Notes under the pieces: generated by a model | Seen by the model: the letters and a program-made list of their open reading frames with translations, nothing else | Databases searched by the model: none | Told to the model about the DNA's origin: nothing | NCBI GenBank assembly: GCA_963724975.1 | Contig: CAVRXB010000003.1 | Coordinates: 434,001-498,000 of the forward strand | Source of the DNA: CAIWHR01 sp963724975 | GTDB lineage: Bacteria; Pseudomonadota; Gammaproteobacteria; Burkholderiales; Casimicrobiaceae | DNA: 64,000 nucleotides | Direction: 5' to 3' | Part shown: positions 54,989-64,000 of the stretch, one piece after another | Layout: every line of letters starts with the position of its first letter | Numbering within the stretch: position 1 is the first letter of the stretch | Translations under genes and position numbers: made by a program

Positions 54989-56395
54989 ATGCATCGCGAG
55001 AGCAGGAAGACGACGCCACGGGAGTCCGTACAACGCGACCCCGCCATCCTCGGCCAAATCGGCAATACGCCACTGGTCGAAATCACCCGTCTTGACACCG
55101 GCCCTTGCCGACTGTTCGTCAAGCTCGAGAGTCAAAACCCGGGCGGGTCGATCAAGGACCGCATCGCGCTGTCGATGATCGACGCCGCCGAGCAGGACGG
55201 GCATCTGCGGGCCGGCGGCACCGTCGTCGAAGCGACTGCCGGCAATACCGGCCTAGGTCTCGCGCTGGTCGCGCGCGCGAAGGGCTATCGCGTGCTGCTG
55301 GTGATTCCGGACAAGATGTCGGCCGAAAAGGTGCTGCACCTCAAAGCGCTCGGTGCGGATATCCGCACCACACGCTCGGATGTGATCAAGGGCCACCCCG
55401 AGTATTACCAGGACATGGCGGCACGGCTCGCCGCCGAAATTCCGGGTGCGTTCTATGCCAATCAATTCGGCAATCCGTCGAATCCTGCGGCGCACGAGCG
55501 GACGACGGGTCCCGAGATATGGGAGCAGATGCAGCATCATGTCGATGCCGTCGTCTGCGGCGTCGGTTCGGGCGGCACGCTCACCGGACTCACGCATTAT
55601 TTCGCGCGTGTAAGTCCGGGGACCGAGATGGTGCTCGCTGATCCGCTCGGTTCGGTGCTCGCACCGTATGTCGAAACCGGAAAGATCGGCGAGGCGGGCT
55701 CTTGGGTGGTCGAGGGAATCGGTGAGGATTTCATTCCGCCCATCGCCGACCTATCGCGAGTTCGCAAGGCCTATTCGATTCCCGACAAGGAAAGCCTCCT
55801 CACCGCACGCGAGCTGCTGAAGTCGGAGTTGATTCTCGGTGGCTCTTCGGCCGGGACGCTGGTCGCAGCGGCGCTACGCTATTGCAAAGAGCAATCGAGC
55901 GCGAAGCGGGTCGTCACCTTCATTCCCGACACGGGGAGCAAGTACCTGTCCAAGATGTACAACGACTTCTGGATGGTCGACCAGGGCTTTCTGGAGCTGC
56001 CCAGATACGGCGACCTGCGCGACCTCGTATCACGGCGCTTTGCCGATGGCGCGGTGGTCTCGGTCGGCGCCGAAGACACGCTGCTGACAGCGTTCCAGCG
56101 CATGCGCGTCTCCGACATGTCGCAGGTGCCCGTGCTCGCGGGCGATCGCGTCGTGGGTATCCTCGACGAATCCGATGTCCTGTTGCACGTCTACAAACAG
56201 CCCGAACGCTTTCGGGATCACGTCTCGACGGCGATGACCCAGAGGCTGGAAACGCTCGAGCCCAGCGCAGATTTCAGCGACCTCCTGGCGGTGCTCAATC
56301 ACGATTACGTCGCTATCATTGTTCATGACGGCCGCTTTTTTGGGCTGATTACCCGCTACGATCTACTCACCTATTTGCGGAGAAGCCTGCCGTGA
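54989..56395 (+). CDS. cbs: cystathionine beta-synthase
   Basis: The 468-residue protein has a cysteine-synthase-type PLP core with Lys56 in NPGGSIKDRIA, EATAGNTGLGLALVA, GVGSGGTLTG and the GGSSAGTL phosphate-binding segment. A C-terminal pair of CBS domains follows (VVSVGAEDTLLTAFQRM; STAMTQRLETLEPSADF). It condenses serine and homocysteine to cystathionine (reverse transsulfuration). The core-plus-CBS-pair layout distinguishes it from CysK/CysM. It lacks the heme-binding N-terminus of animal enzymes. ATG at 54989 is preferred over 54962; the following gene overlaps by 4 bases. Confidence 0.9.
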   Translation: MHRESRKTTPRESVQRDPAILGQIGNTPLVEITRLDTGPCRLFVKLESQNPGGSIKDRIALSMIDAAEQDGHLRAGGTVVEATAGNTGLGLALVARAKGYRVLLVIPDKMSAEKVLHLKALGADIRTTRSDVIKGHPEYYQDMAARLAAEIPGAFYANQFGNPSNPAAHERTTGPEIWEQMQHHVDAVVCGVGSGGTLTGLTHYFARVSPGTEMVLADPLGSVLAPYVETGKIGEAGSWVVEGIGEDFIPPIADLSRVRKAYSIPDKESLLTARELLKSELILGGSSAGTLVAAALRYCKEQSSAKRVVTFIPDTGSKYLSKMYNDFWMVDQGFLELPRYGDLRDLVSRRFADGAVVSVGAEDTLLTAFQRMRVSDMSQVPVLAGDRVVGILDESDVLLHVYKQPERFRDHVSTAMTQRLETLEPSADFSDLLAVLNHDYVAIIVHDGRFFGLITRYDLLTYLRRSLP

Positions 56396-57588
56396 ACGAC
56401 CGCCAACAAAAATCCGCCGTGCGTACCCAGCATGGTTTCGCGACGCGCGCGATCCACGCCGGACAGGAGCCCGATCCGTCGACCGGCGCGATCATGACGC
56501 CAATTTACGCGACATCGACCTACGTGCAGACGAGTCCCGGCGTGCACAAGGGCTACGACTACGCGCGCACGGGCAACCCGACGCGTACCGCGCTGGAGGC
56601 GTGCGTCGCCGACCTCGAAAGCGGCGCGCGCGGCTTTGGGTTCGCATCGGGGCTGGCCGGCATGGCAACGCTGCTCGATGCGCTCGATGCCGGCGCGCAT
56701 GTCGTGGCAAGCGACGACCTCTACGGCGGCACCTACCGGCTGTTCGAGAACGTGCGCAAGCGCTCGTCGGGCTTGAGCGCGAGCTTCATCGACATGGCAA
56801 ATCCGGCGCACGTGCGTTCGGCGATCCGCCCCGGCACCAGGATGCTCTGGGTCGAGACGCCAAGCAATCCGCTGCTGAAGCTCATCGATCTGGCGGCGGT
56901 CGCGAAGATCGCACGCGAGCACGGTCTCATCAGTGTGGCCGACAACACTTTTGCGAGCCCCTGGATACAGCGTCCGCTGGAGCTGGACTTCGATATCGTA
57001 GTGCACTCGGCGACCAAGTATCTGAACGGCCATTCCGATATGGTGGGCGGTGTAGTCGTCATCGGAGGCGGGCCACGGCTCGAACCGCTCGCTGAGCGCC
57101 TTGCCTATTTGCAAAACGCCGTCGGCGGCGTCAGCGGACCCTTCGACAGTTTCCTCGCGCTGCGCGGCCTAAAGACGCTGGCGCTCCGGATGGAGCGGCA
57201 CTGCGCGAATGCATTGGAGCTCGCCGTGTGGCTAACGACGCAGCCGGAAGTCGCGCGCGTTCACTATCCCGGGCTTGCCTCGCATCCGCAGCACGACCTC
57301 GCGAAGCGGCAGATGCGAGCCTTTGGCGGCATGGTGACGATCGTTCTCGCGACCGACCTTGCCGGAACCAAGCGCTTCCTCGAGCGCTGCCGCCTGTTTG
57401 CTCTGGCCGAGAGCCTGGGCGGCGTCGAAAGCCTGATCGAGCATCCCGCGCTGATGACGCACGGGTCGATTCCGCCCGCGCTGCGCGCCGATCTCGGTAT
57501 CGGCGATTCGCTGGTACGACTTTCGGTCGGCGTCGAGGATGTCGCCGATTTGCGCCGCGACCTGCGCGAGGCGCTCGACGCGATTTGA
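56392..57588 (+). CDS. cystathionine gamma-lyase / gamma-synthase family enzyme
   Basis: The 398-residue PLP enzyme has TRAIHAGQEPDPSTGAIM, YDYARTGNPTR, the GFASGLAGMATLL region, WVETPSNPLLKLIDL, VADNTFASPW and the PLP Lys in VVHSATKYLNGHSD, followed by AESLGGVESLIEHPALMTH. The GTG start overlaps the cbs stop (GTGA), so both are translated together. Pairing with cystathionine beta-synthase argues for cystathionine gamma-lyase making cysteine from cystathionine; gamma-synthase activity is the main alternative within this family. Confidence 0.9.
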   Translation: MNDRQQKSAVRTQHGFATRAIHAGQEPDPSTGAIMTPIYATSTYVQTSPGVHKGYDYARTGNPTRTALEACVADLESGARGFGFASGLAGMATLLDALDAGAHVVASDDLYGGTYRLFENVRKRSSGLSASFIDMANPAHVRSAIRPGTRMLWVETPSNPLLKLIDLAAVAKIAREHGLISVADNTFASPWIQRPLELDFDIVVHSATKYLNGHSDMVGGVVVIGGGPRLEPLAERLAYLQNAVGGVSGPFDSFLALRGLKTLALRMERHCANALELAVWLTTQPEVARVHYPGLASHPQHDLAKRQMRAFGGMVTIVLATDLAGTKRFLERCRLFALAESLGGVESLIEHPALMTHGSIPPALRADLGIGDSLVRLSVGVEDVADLRRDLREALDAI

Positions 57589-57617
57589 AAGAGGGTCCGC
57601 TTCTTTGCGGCCGCGCG

Positions 57618-59111
57618 CTACCGCCCGCGGGCGCTGCGGATCACCCGCGAAATCAGCGGCCAGAACAGCATGACGAGCGCAAGCCCGGTGATGCCGCCGA
57701 CGAGCGCATTCGAGAAGAACACGGTGAGATCGCCCTGCGAGATCAGCATTGCCTGGCGGAACGAGTCTTCGGCGCGATCGCCCAGCACCAGCGCCAGCAC
57801 CAGCGGCGCCAGCGGATAGTCGAGCTTCTTGAATACGTAGCCGACGACGCCGAATCCCAGCATGAACCAGACGTCGAGCATCGCGCTGTGAACGCTGTAG
57901 GCACCGATGCCGCAGATGACGATGATGACGGGCGCGATGATCGAGAACGGCACGCGCAGGATCGCCGCAAAGAGCGGCACGCAGGTCAGCACGATGACGA
58001 GGCCGGCGAGATTGCCCAGGTACATGCTCGCAATCAATCCCCAGACGAAATCCTTCTGCTCGACAAACAGCAACGGTCCCGGTTGCAAGCCCCAGATCAG
58101 CAATCCGCCGAGCAGCACGGCCGCAGTCGGCGATCCCGGGATGCCGAGCGCGAGCATGGGCAGTAGCGCGCTGGTGCCGGCCGCGTGGGCAGCGGTTTCG
58201 GGGGCTACGACGCCTTCCAGCTGGCCGCTGCCGAACTTGTCGCCGTTCTTAGACATTCTCTTGGCGACTCCATAGCTCATGAAGGAGGCCGGCGTCGCGC
58301 CGCCCGGCGTGATCCCCATCCAGCAGCCGATGAGGCAGCTTCGCACCGACGTCATCCAGTAGGCGGGCAGTTTCTTCCACGTCTCGAGCACGATCTTCGG
58401 GTCGATTTTCGCCGACTTGCCGCTGAAGGAGAGGCCCTCTTCCATCGACAGCAGGATCTCGCCGATGCCGAAAAGTCCGATCACTGCGATCAGGAAGTCG
58501 ACGCCGCGCATCAATTCCGAAAATCCGAAGGTGAGACGAAGGCGCCCGGTGATGTTGTCCATGCCGATGGCGGCGAAAGCGAATCCGAGCAGCATCGATA
58601 CCAGCGTTTTCCACGGCGAGCCCTTGCCCATCCCGATGAAGCTGCAGAAGGTGAGCAGGTAAACCGAGAAGAATTCAGGCGGCCCGAATTTGAGCGCGAA
58701 CTTCGCGACCAGAGGCGCCAGGAAAGTGATCATCACGACCGCGAACAGCGCGCCGATGAATGACGACGTGAACGACGCGGTAAGCGCTTCTCCCGCGCGG
58801 CCCTGCTGCGCCAGCGGATAGCCGTCGAACGTCGTCGCGACCGACCATGGTTCGCCGGGAATATTGAACAGCACCGACGTGATAGCGCCGCCGAACAGCG
58901 CGCCCCAGTAAATGCACGACAGCATGATGATCGCCGAGGTCGGCGGCATACTGAACGTGAGGGGAAGCAGGATCGCGACGCCGTTGGCGCCACCCAACCC
59001 CGGAAGCACGCCGATGATCACGCCAAGAACGATCCCGATCATCATCAACAGCAGATTGAACGGGCTCAGCACGACGACGAAGCCATGGAACAGCGCGCCG
59101 ATCTCAGCCAA
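57618..59111 (-). CDS. tctA: tripartite tricarboxylate transporter, large permease TctA
   Basis: The 497-residue membrane protein has about eleven to twelve hydrophobic segments and the TctA signature VLPGLGGANGVAILLPLTFS, with the matching second-half loop LGIPGSPTAAVLLGGLLIWG. It forms the sodium-coupled channel for carboxylates with TctB and the periplasmic TctC. The three genes run tctC-tctB-tctA on the minus strand. The substrate of such systems cannot be read from TctA. Confidence 0.94.
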   Translation of the reverse strand: MAEIGALFHGFVVVLSPFNLLLMMIGIVLGVIIGVLPGLGGANGVAILLPLTFSMPPTSAIIMLSCIYWGALFGGAITSVLFNIPGEPWSVATTFDGYPLAQQGRAGEALTASFTSSFIGALFAVVMITFLAPLVAKFALKFGPPEFFSVYLLTFCSFIGMGKGSPWKTLVSMLLGFAFAAIGMDNITGRLRLTFGFSELMRGVDFLIAVIGLFGIGEILLSMEEGLSFSGKSAKIDPKIVLETWKKLPAYWMTSVRSCLIGCWMGITPGGATPASFMSYGVAKRMSKNGDKFGSGQLEGVVAPETAAHAAGTSALLPMLALGIPGSPTAAVLLGGLLIWGLQPGPLLFVEQKDFVWGLIASMYLGNLAGLVIVLTCVPLFAAILRVPFSIIAPVIIVICGIGAYSVHSAMLDVWFMLGFGVVGYVFKKLDYPLAPLVLALVLGDRAEDSFRQAMLISQGDLTVFFSNALVGGITGLALVMLFWPLISRVIRSARGR

Positions 59112-59140
59112 GGAGTCTCCTCGTCATCGGGAACGTGCCT

Positions 59141-59689
59141 TCAGTAACCGAGCCCCGACAGCAGGTCGTAGGTGCCCTTGTAGAGCGGGACCTTGAACCA
59201 GACTTCGAACATCAGGAACAGCGACACGCTGACGCCCAGGCCGATCGCTATGCTTTTCGGCCACGGATACTTGCCGAGCCATACCATGAAGAGGGCAATG
59301 TAGACCGCTGACGCCACGTAGAAGCCGAAGAACTGGACCGCCAGCACGTAAACCGATGCCGGCAGCAGCACCGCAAAGACGAGCTTCAGCTGCGACCACG
59401 CGACAAACTGATCGCGGTGCAGTGCGACCGCGCCTTTGAATTGCTCGCGCCGCTTCCATTCGAGGAACGCGACCTGCAGCAGCGTCGCGGTGCTCGCGAT
59501 GCACAAAAGCAGCCCGATGTAGAAGGGGAAGTAACCCGACTGCGGGCCGTCGTCTCCCCAGCTCGACCCCAGCCGGTAGCTGTCGCCGACGACGAGTACA
59601 CCGATGAGTAGAATGATCAGGGCGACGGTGACATCCATCGCCGGCGTCGATATCCCTGCTTCCGCTTCTGAGGGCCTCTCGTCGCTCAT
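59141..59689 (-). CDS. tctB: tripartite tricarboxylate transporter, small permease TctB
   Basis: The 182-residue membrane protein has four hydrophobic segments (VTVALIILLIGVLVVGDSY, YIGLLLCIASTATLLQV, LVFAVLLPASVYVLAV, AIGLGVSVSLFLMFEVWF) and the GPQSGYFPFYIG loop characteristic of TctB. The start at 59689 (MSDERPSEAE) is preferred over 59725. It ends 29 bases before tctA begins. Confidence 0.9.
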   Translation of the reverse strand: MSDERPSEAEAGISTPAMDVTVALIILLIGVLVVGDSYRLGSSWGDDGPQSGYFPFYIGLLLCIASTATLLQVAFLEWKRREQFKGAVALHRDQFVAWSQLKLVFAVLLPASVYVLAVQFFGFYVASAVYIALFMVWLGKYPWPKSIAIGLGVSVSLFLMFEVWFKVPLYKGTYDLLSGLGY

Positions 59690-59783
59690 GCGCGTCGGCC
59701 CGGCAGGTCGCCGAGTATGCTCCACGCCAACGCCGCCTCGCCGGCGCCGTCGTGGCGCCGGGAGGATGGCAGGCCGACCACCA

Positions 59784-60851
59784 TCACGGCTTGGCCAGGA
59801 ACCCGGCCTCTTGCATCAGCGTGACGTGCGTCTTTTCTGCGCTCTCGACCCACTTCGCGTAGTCGGCACCGGTCATGAACGTCGCGTTGAACGCGCCGTC
59901 CTCCATGAACTTCTTCCAGTCCGCGGTCTCGCGCACTTTCTTGAACAGGTCGACATAGAAATCGACCTGGTCCTTGGTGACGCCGGCGGGCATGAAGATG
60001 CCGCGCAGCATCACATAATCCATCCCGACGCCGGCCTCCTTGCAGGTGGGGATGTCGTTCCACGACATCGTGTCGGTGACCTTCGCCTTGTAGGGCATGC
60101 GATCGTTGTCGAATACGCAGAGCGGCCGCAACGAACCGGCGCGCCACTGCGCAACGGCCTCGATCGGGTTGTTCACGGTCGAGTCGATGTGCTTGCCAAC
60201 GAGCTGGACGGCAACGTCGCCGCCGCCCTTGAACGGCACGTAGGTGAACTTGGTCCCGGTGGCCTTCTCGATCGCAACGGTGATGATCTGGTCCTCCTGC
60301 TTCGAGCCCGTGCCGCCCATCTTGAACTTGTTGGGGCCGCCCGCCTTGACCGCGGCCAGATAGTCCTTGGCCGTCTTGTAGGGGGTATCGGCGTTGACCC
60401 ACAGCACGAACTGGTCGAGCGCGAGCATCGCCACGGGCGTCAGGTCCTTCCAGTTGAAAGGCACGCCGGTCGCGAGCGGCGTCGTGAACAGGTTGGAGAG
60501 CGTAATGACGATCTTGTTGGGGTCGCCTTTCGCCTCCTTCATCGCGAGGTAGCCCTCGGCGCCGGCGCCGCCCGGTTTGTTGACCACGATCATCGGCTGC
60601 TTCATCAGGTTGTTCTTGGTGACGACGCCCTGGATGAACCGCGCCATCTGGTCGGCGCCGCCGCCGGTACCGGCAGTAACGATGAACTCGACCGGCTTCG
60701 TCGGTTCCCACGCGAAAGCCGCGGGCGCGATTGCGGCAACGCAGCCGGCGATGGCCAGCGAGATCCAAACGCGGTGAACAGAAGGTAATATTGTGAAATG
60801 ACGAAAAGCGGGAACGCCGAAACGAGTAGTAGGAGCGGTGGAACAGAGCAT
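59784..60851 (-). CDS. tctC: tripartite tricarboxylate transporter substrate-binding protein (Bug family)
   Basis: This 355-residue periplasmic protein has a long signal region ending near AAIAPAAFAWEP and the Bug fold: KPVEFIVTAGTGGGADQMAR, VVNKPGGAGAEGYLAM, VPFKGGGDVAVQLVGKHI and a C-terminal lobe. It captures the carboxylate for TctAB. A very strong ribosome binding site AGGAGG (60864-60859) lies 7 bases before the ATG, settling the start. Being first in the operon suits the need for excess binding protein. Confidence 0.93.
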   Translation of the reverse strand: MLCSTAPTTRFGVPAFRHFTILPSVHRVWISLAIAGCVAAIAPAAFAWEPTKPVEFIVTAGTGGGADQMARFIQGVVTKNNLMKQPMIVVNKPGGAGAEGYLAMKEAKGDPNKIVITLSNLFTTPLATGVPFNWKDLTPVAMLALDQFVLWVNADTPYKTAKDYLAAVKAGGPNKFKMGGTGSKQEDQIITVAIEKATGTKFTYVPFKGGGDVAVQLVGKHIDSTVNNPIEAVAQWRAGSLRPLCVFDNDRMPYKAKVTDTMSWNDIPTCKEAGVGMDYVMLRGIFMPAGVTKDQVDFYVDLFKKVRETADWKKFMEDGAFNATFMTGADYAKWVESAEKTHVTLMQEAGFLAKP

Positions 60852-61109
60852 GGCAATTCCTCCTTAATACACACCGATTAGAATGTTCTTGATGGGACCA
60901 AGTCCTCGGCACCGGCATTCCCGGCGCGGGTCGGCTCTCCAGTTCCCCACCCTAATCTTACCCGAATTGATGAGCAGTTTGATCCCGCGCGGACGTCCCG
61001 CGCTCTATGACATCGTCCTTGCCGCGGCAATGGATCCGGAGAGCCGCAGCACGCGGTCCCGGCGAGCGCGTCTCCATATCGCATCCCCGTTCGGCGCTAT
61101 CATCGCAAG

Positions 61110-62507
61110 ATGAGGCGCGAACTGCGTTCGCTCGCTGCCGCGGAGCGCATTGACGCGCTCGCCGATCCCGGCACCGTCGCGAGCATCGATGGGGCGCTGG
61201 CCGGACCGCGGCGCTCGTCGCTTCTTGCACGGTGGAGAATCGACGCGCAGGAAGACGATGGCGTCGTGCTTGCCCGCGGCGATGTATTCGGCGCGCAGGT
61301 GCTTTTCGCTGCGCAGGACGAACGCTTCCTTGGCGGCAGTGCCGGTACCCATCATGCCGAAGCGCTGCGCGGCCTGTTCGAGCGCGCGCACGATTTGCGG
61401 CCCGCTGCCGTGCTCCTGCTCGTCGCTTCGGGTGGAGTGCGTCTGCACGAAGCCAATCCCGCGGAATTCGCGCTCGCTCGCGCGTTGAGCGCGTTGCTCG
61501 ATCTGCGTGCGGCGGGCGTGCGCGTGCTAGCCCTTGGCGTCGGCGACATCTTCGGCGGATCGTCAGTCCTGGCATGTGCGACGGATCGAATCGCGCTATT
61601 GCCGAAGACGAAGCTCGGACTTTCGGGACCCAAGGTGATCGAGCTTGCGCACGGGCGTGGCGAGATCGATGCCACGGACCGGGCATCGGTTGCCGCGCTG
61701 TTCGGTGCCGAAGCGCGCGCAGTTGCAGGCGAGGTCGAACTACTCGCCGATGACAGTGACGTCGCGCGGGCGTGGATCGCATCCGATCGCGGTATTGACG
61801 ATACCTTCGCGCAGCTCGTGCACGCGATGCAGGTACGTCTTGCAAAGCGTCTATTTGCCCGCGACGTTCGCCGCGAGAGCGCCGATGCGCCGCGCACTCC
61901 GACGGAGGCGCCACCGATGTCTCTGTTTGCGGGTGCGGAGCGGGTCGAGCCTGGCGGCTGGCTCTGGCGCGAGAAAAAGCGCCCGATCTGGCTTGCCCGC
62001 CCCAGCGGCAGGCGACCTTTCGGTCCGCGGGAGGCGCACGCGCTCGACGCCGAATTGCTCGCGCATCTTGCGGGCAAGGAGCTGTCCGAAGGCACAACTT
62101 TGATCCTGGTCGAAGATTCGCGCGGCCACGAAACGACGGCTGGAGCGGAGGCGCTTTGCGTTTCACAGTATCTCGCACAGCACGCCGCGGTGCTTGCGTT
62201 GCTCCGTGCGCGAGGCGTGCGCGTCGTTGGCCTCCTTGCCGGTGCGGGTCACAGCGCGGCGTTCTTCGTCAATGCTCTGCAGGCATCAAGCGTCTATGCG
62301 CTCGCGGACGCGCGGGTAGTCGCGATGGAGCCCGCGGCGATTGCGCGCGTGACGCGACTCGATCCGGCGCAGCTCACGACGCTGATCGAGGAAGACCCGG
62401 CACTGGGACACCCCGTTCGTCATTTTGCGGCGTGGGGTGGGATTACGAAGATCTTGCCGGAAGCGAATCGCGAGCAGCTGCTGTCGCTCGTCACCGGGGA
62501 GAAGTAG
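61110..62507 (+). CDS. fused malonate decarboxylase beta/gamma-like protein (MdcD-MdcE fusion)
   Basis: The 465-residue protein joins two carboxyltransferase (crotonase-fold) halves. Residues ~50-210 look like MdcD: VASGGVRLHEANPAEFALA, GDIFGGSSVLACATDRIAL and TKLGLSGPKVIE. Residues ~290-465 look like MdcE: a short ILVEDSRGHE strand, GVRVVGLLAGAGHSAAFFV, ARVVAMEPAAIARVTRLD. In biotin-independent malonate decarboxylase these are separate subunits that decarboxylate malonyl-S-ACP. No MdcA, MdcC or MdcB is visible in the window, so partners may lie beyond 64000. It is divergent from tctC and convergent with TRAP permease genes, both candidates for malonate uptake. Confidence 0.8.
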   Translation: MRRELRSLAAAERIDALADPGTVASIDGALAGPRRSSLLARWRIDAQEDDGVVLARGDVFGAQVLFAAQDERFLGGSAGTHHAEALRGLFERAHDLRPAAVLLLVASGGVRLHEANPAEFALARALSALLDLRAAGVRVLALGVGDIFGGSSVLACATDRIALLPKTKLGLSGPKVIELAHGRGEIDATDRASVAALFGAEARAVAGEVELLADDSDVARAWIASDRGIDDTFAQLVHAMQVRLAKRLFARDVRRESADAPRTPTEAPPMSLFAGAERVEPGGWLWREKKRPIWLARPSGRRPFGPREAHALDAELLAHLAGKELSEGTTLILVEDSRGHETTAGAEALCVSQYLAQHAAVLALLRARGVRVVGLLAGAGHSAAFFVNALQASSVYALADARVVAMEPAAIARVTRLDPAQLTTLIEEDPALGHPVRHFAAWGGITKILPEANREQLLSLVTGEK

Positions 62508-62523
62508 ACCGAAGACGGCGCGG

Positions 62524-63876
62524 TTATTTGCCTGGCCCCATCACCCAGGTCGGGAATCCCGTCGCAATGCCGGGAAAGAGGCATATCAGCACGATCGCGA
62601 CGAACATCAGCACGACGAACGGCAGCACCCCCCACACGACGTCGCGCAGCGGAATGTCCGGAGCGATGTTCTTGATGACGAAAATGTTGAGGCCGACGGG
62701 CGGGTGGATCAATCCCATCTCCATCACGATTGTCATCAGTACGCCGAACCAGATGAGATCGAACCCGGCCGCGCGCAGCGGCGGCAGGATGATCGGCGCC
62801 GTCATCAGGATGATCGACACCGGAGGGAGGAAGAATCCGAGGACGACGACCATCGTCAGGATCGCGGCCAGCAGCAGCCATTTCGACAGGTGCATGGCGA
62901 CAATCGCTTGCGCGGCGGACTGGCTGATGTGGAGGTAGCTCATCACGTACGAGAACAAGAGCGACATGCCGATGATGAACATCAGCATCGTCGATTCCTT
63001 GAGCGTGGCGCCGAGGATGGGGGCGAGGTCCCGCGGCCGCCACACGTGGTAAGCCACCGCGATCAGGATCAGCGCGAGCACCGCGCCCAGTCCGGCCGTT
63101 TCCGATGGTGTCGCGTAGCCGCCGTAGAGCGCGACCATGACGCCGATCAGCAGCACGACGAATGGCACGACGCGCGGCAGCATCTCGACCTTTTCGTGGA
63201 ACGTGTAGATCTTCTGCTCCAGATAGGCGGATTGCCGGCCATCGCGCGCGAAGGCGGCGTGCGCGGCGGCGTATTCCCGGCGAAACTTCCAGGCCGCATA
63301 GAGCGCGAACAGCGCGACGAGCAGCAGCCCCGGACCGATGCCGGCGAGGAAGAGCCGTCCCAGCGACACCTCGGCCGCGACGGCGTACAGAATCATCGTG
63401 ATCGAAGGCGGCAGCAGAATTCCCAGCGTGCCTCCGGCAGCGATGATGCCGGCAGCGAAGCCGGGTGAATATCCGCGCTTGCGCATCTCCGGAATGCCGG
63501 CACTGCCGATCGCAGAACACGTCGCCGGACTCGACCCGGCCATCGCCGCGAATAGAGCGCAAGTGAACACGTTGGCGATGCCGAGTCCGCCGGGGACACG
63601 CTGCATCCATGCATGCATCGCCAGATAGAGATCGCGGCCGGCGTCGGAGCGTCCGATCGCGGCCCCTTTGAGGATGAAAAGCGGAATCGACAGCAGCGTG
63701 ATGCTCGCCATCTCCTCGTAGACATTCTGCGTTACGGTATCGAGCGAGGATGTGGGCATGAACATCGCCATGAACAGGATCGCGACGAAACCGAGCGCAA
63801 ATGCGATCGGCATTCCCGAGAACATCACGACCAGCGTCACGGCGCCGAACAGGAGACCCAGCGTCAACACGCTCAT
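62524..63876 (-). CDS. dctM: TRAP transporter large permease (DctM type)
   Basis: The 450-residue membrane protein has about twelve hydrophobic segments and TRAP-M signatures: VVMFSGMPIAFALGFVA at the start, SSPATCSAIGSAGIPEM (the conserved SGSS/ATxxAIG region), LGILLPPSITMILYAV and FFLPPVSIILMTAPIILPP. It imports small acids with a small permease and a periplasmic binding protein; the sequence does not define the acid. Its start overlaps the stop of the small permease gene by 4 bases. Confidence 0.93.
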   Translation of the reverse strand: MSVLTLGLLFGAVTLVVMFSGMPIAFALGFVAILFMAMFMPTSSLDTVTQNVYEEMASITLLSIPLFILKGAAIGRSDAGRDLYLAMHAWMQRVPGGLGIANVFTCALFAAMAGSSPATCSAIGSAGIPEMRKRGYSPGFAAGIIAAGGTLGILLPPSITMILYAVAAEVSLGRLFLAGIGPGLLLVALFALYAAWKFRREYAAAHAAFARDGRQSAYLEQKIYTFHEKVEMLPRVVPFVVLLIGVMVALYGGYATPSETAGLGAVLALILIAVAYHVWRPRDLAPILGATLKESTMLMFIIGMSLLFSYVMSYLHISQSAAQAIVAMHLSKWLLLAAILTMVVVLGFFLPPVSIILMTAPIILPPLRAAGFDLIWFGVLMTIVMEMGLIHPPVGLNIFVIKNIAPDIPLRDVVWGVLPFVVLMFVAIVLICLFPGIATGFPTWVMGPGK

Positions 63877-64000
63877 CGCGTTCGGCGCGGCACGAAGTGG
63901 CCGATCGATTGCAACAGGACCTGGGCCACGAGCAGCGACATCCCGAGCGCCATCAGTCCGTAGGGGATGGTAAGCGGAGGCGCGAAAGTCGACGAAGTTG
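63873..64000 (-). CDS. dctQ: TRAP transporter small permease (DctQ type), C-terminal part
   Basis: The frame enters from the right edge and ends at 63873, overlapping dctM (ATGA). Its last residues read SSTFAPPLTIPYGLMALGMS then LLVAQVLLQSIGHFV, the terminal membrane helix of DctQ proteins. The start and the binding-protein gene expected nearby lie outside the window. Confidence 0.8.
   Translation of the reverse strand, partial: TSSTFAPPLTIPYGLMALGMSLLVAQVLLQSIGHFVPRRTR

Overview
The window looks like a chromosomal segment of a high-GC betaproteobacterium, most likely Burkholderiales or a close uncultured relative. The reasons are: the gene neighbourhoods rnhA/methyltransferase/gloB/mltD, lptM-lysA opposite cyaY, glyQS-gmhB-plsC, miaB..phoH-ybeY-corC-lnt and zapA followed by 6S RNA; tripartite tricarboxylate transporters; lysine-rich histone H1-like proteins; and two GC-rich intergenic palindromes of a type common in that order. 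No tRNA, rRNA, CRISPR array, phage or insertion sequence was recognised.

Layout. 1-3.4 kb: beta-oxidation pair (HAD/ECH fusion, cut by the window edge, and thiolase). 3.6-6.9 kb: small secreted and hypothetical proteins, the last apparently missing its 5' end. 6.9-10.6 kb: rnhA, a methyltransferase, gloB, mltD. 10.6-11.3 kb: first histone-like locus. 11.4-19.6 kb: lysA/lptM/cyaY, repeats, a YgjP-like peptidase, plsC, gmhB, glyS, glyQ and a transferred-looking methyltransferase. 19.7-27.8 kb: lnt, corC, ybeY, phoH-like and miaB with a large metalloprotease inserted. 27.9-33.2 kb: B12 uptake (riboswitch, btuB, btuF, and convergent btuCD). 33.3-34.7 kb: greB, zapB-like, zapA, 6S RNA. 35.0-35.7 kb: second histone-like locus. 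36-41 kb: AI-2E-type permease, EVE protein, TauE-like permease, and a large cysteine-rich secreted protein of unknown function. 41.2-53.6 kb: an oxalate/formate module (acyl-CoA synthetases, formyl-CoA transferase, oxalyl-CoA decarboxylase, GntR regulator, NAD-dependent Mo/W formate dehydrogenase). 53.7-57.6 kb: aminotransferase, cystathionine beta-synthase, cystathionine gamma-lyase/synthase. 57.6-64 kb: tctABC, a fused MdcD-MdcE-like carboxyltransferase, and TRAP permeases.

How the genes work together. The clearest pathway is oxalyl-CoA to formyl-CoA to formate to CO2 plus NADH, with a GntR/FCD regulator sitting between the CoA genes and the dehydrogenase. The acid-uptake systems and the malonate-decarboxylase-like fusion at the right edge fit a small-dicarboxylate lifestyle. 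The two histone-like genes, 24 kb apart and in opposite orientation, share core promoter, an equally long related leader, Shine-Dalgarno region and terminator stem, so they are duplicated whole transcription units.

Data quality. At least seven genes, including the essential glyS, are interrupted by single-base frameshifts, mostly +1 insertions and several in G/C runs. The simplest reading is residual sequencing or assembly indels, so broken genes here should be checked against reads before being called pseudogenes.
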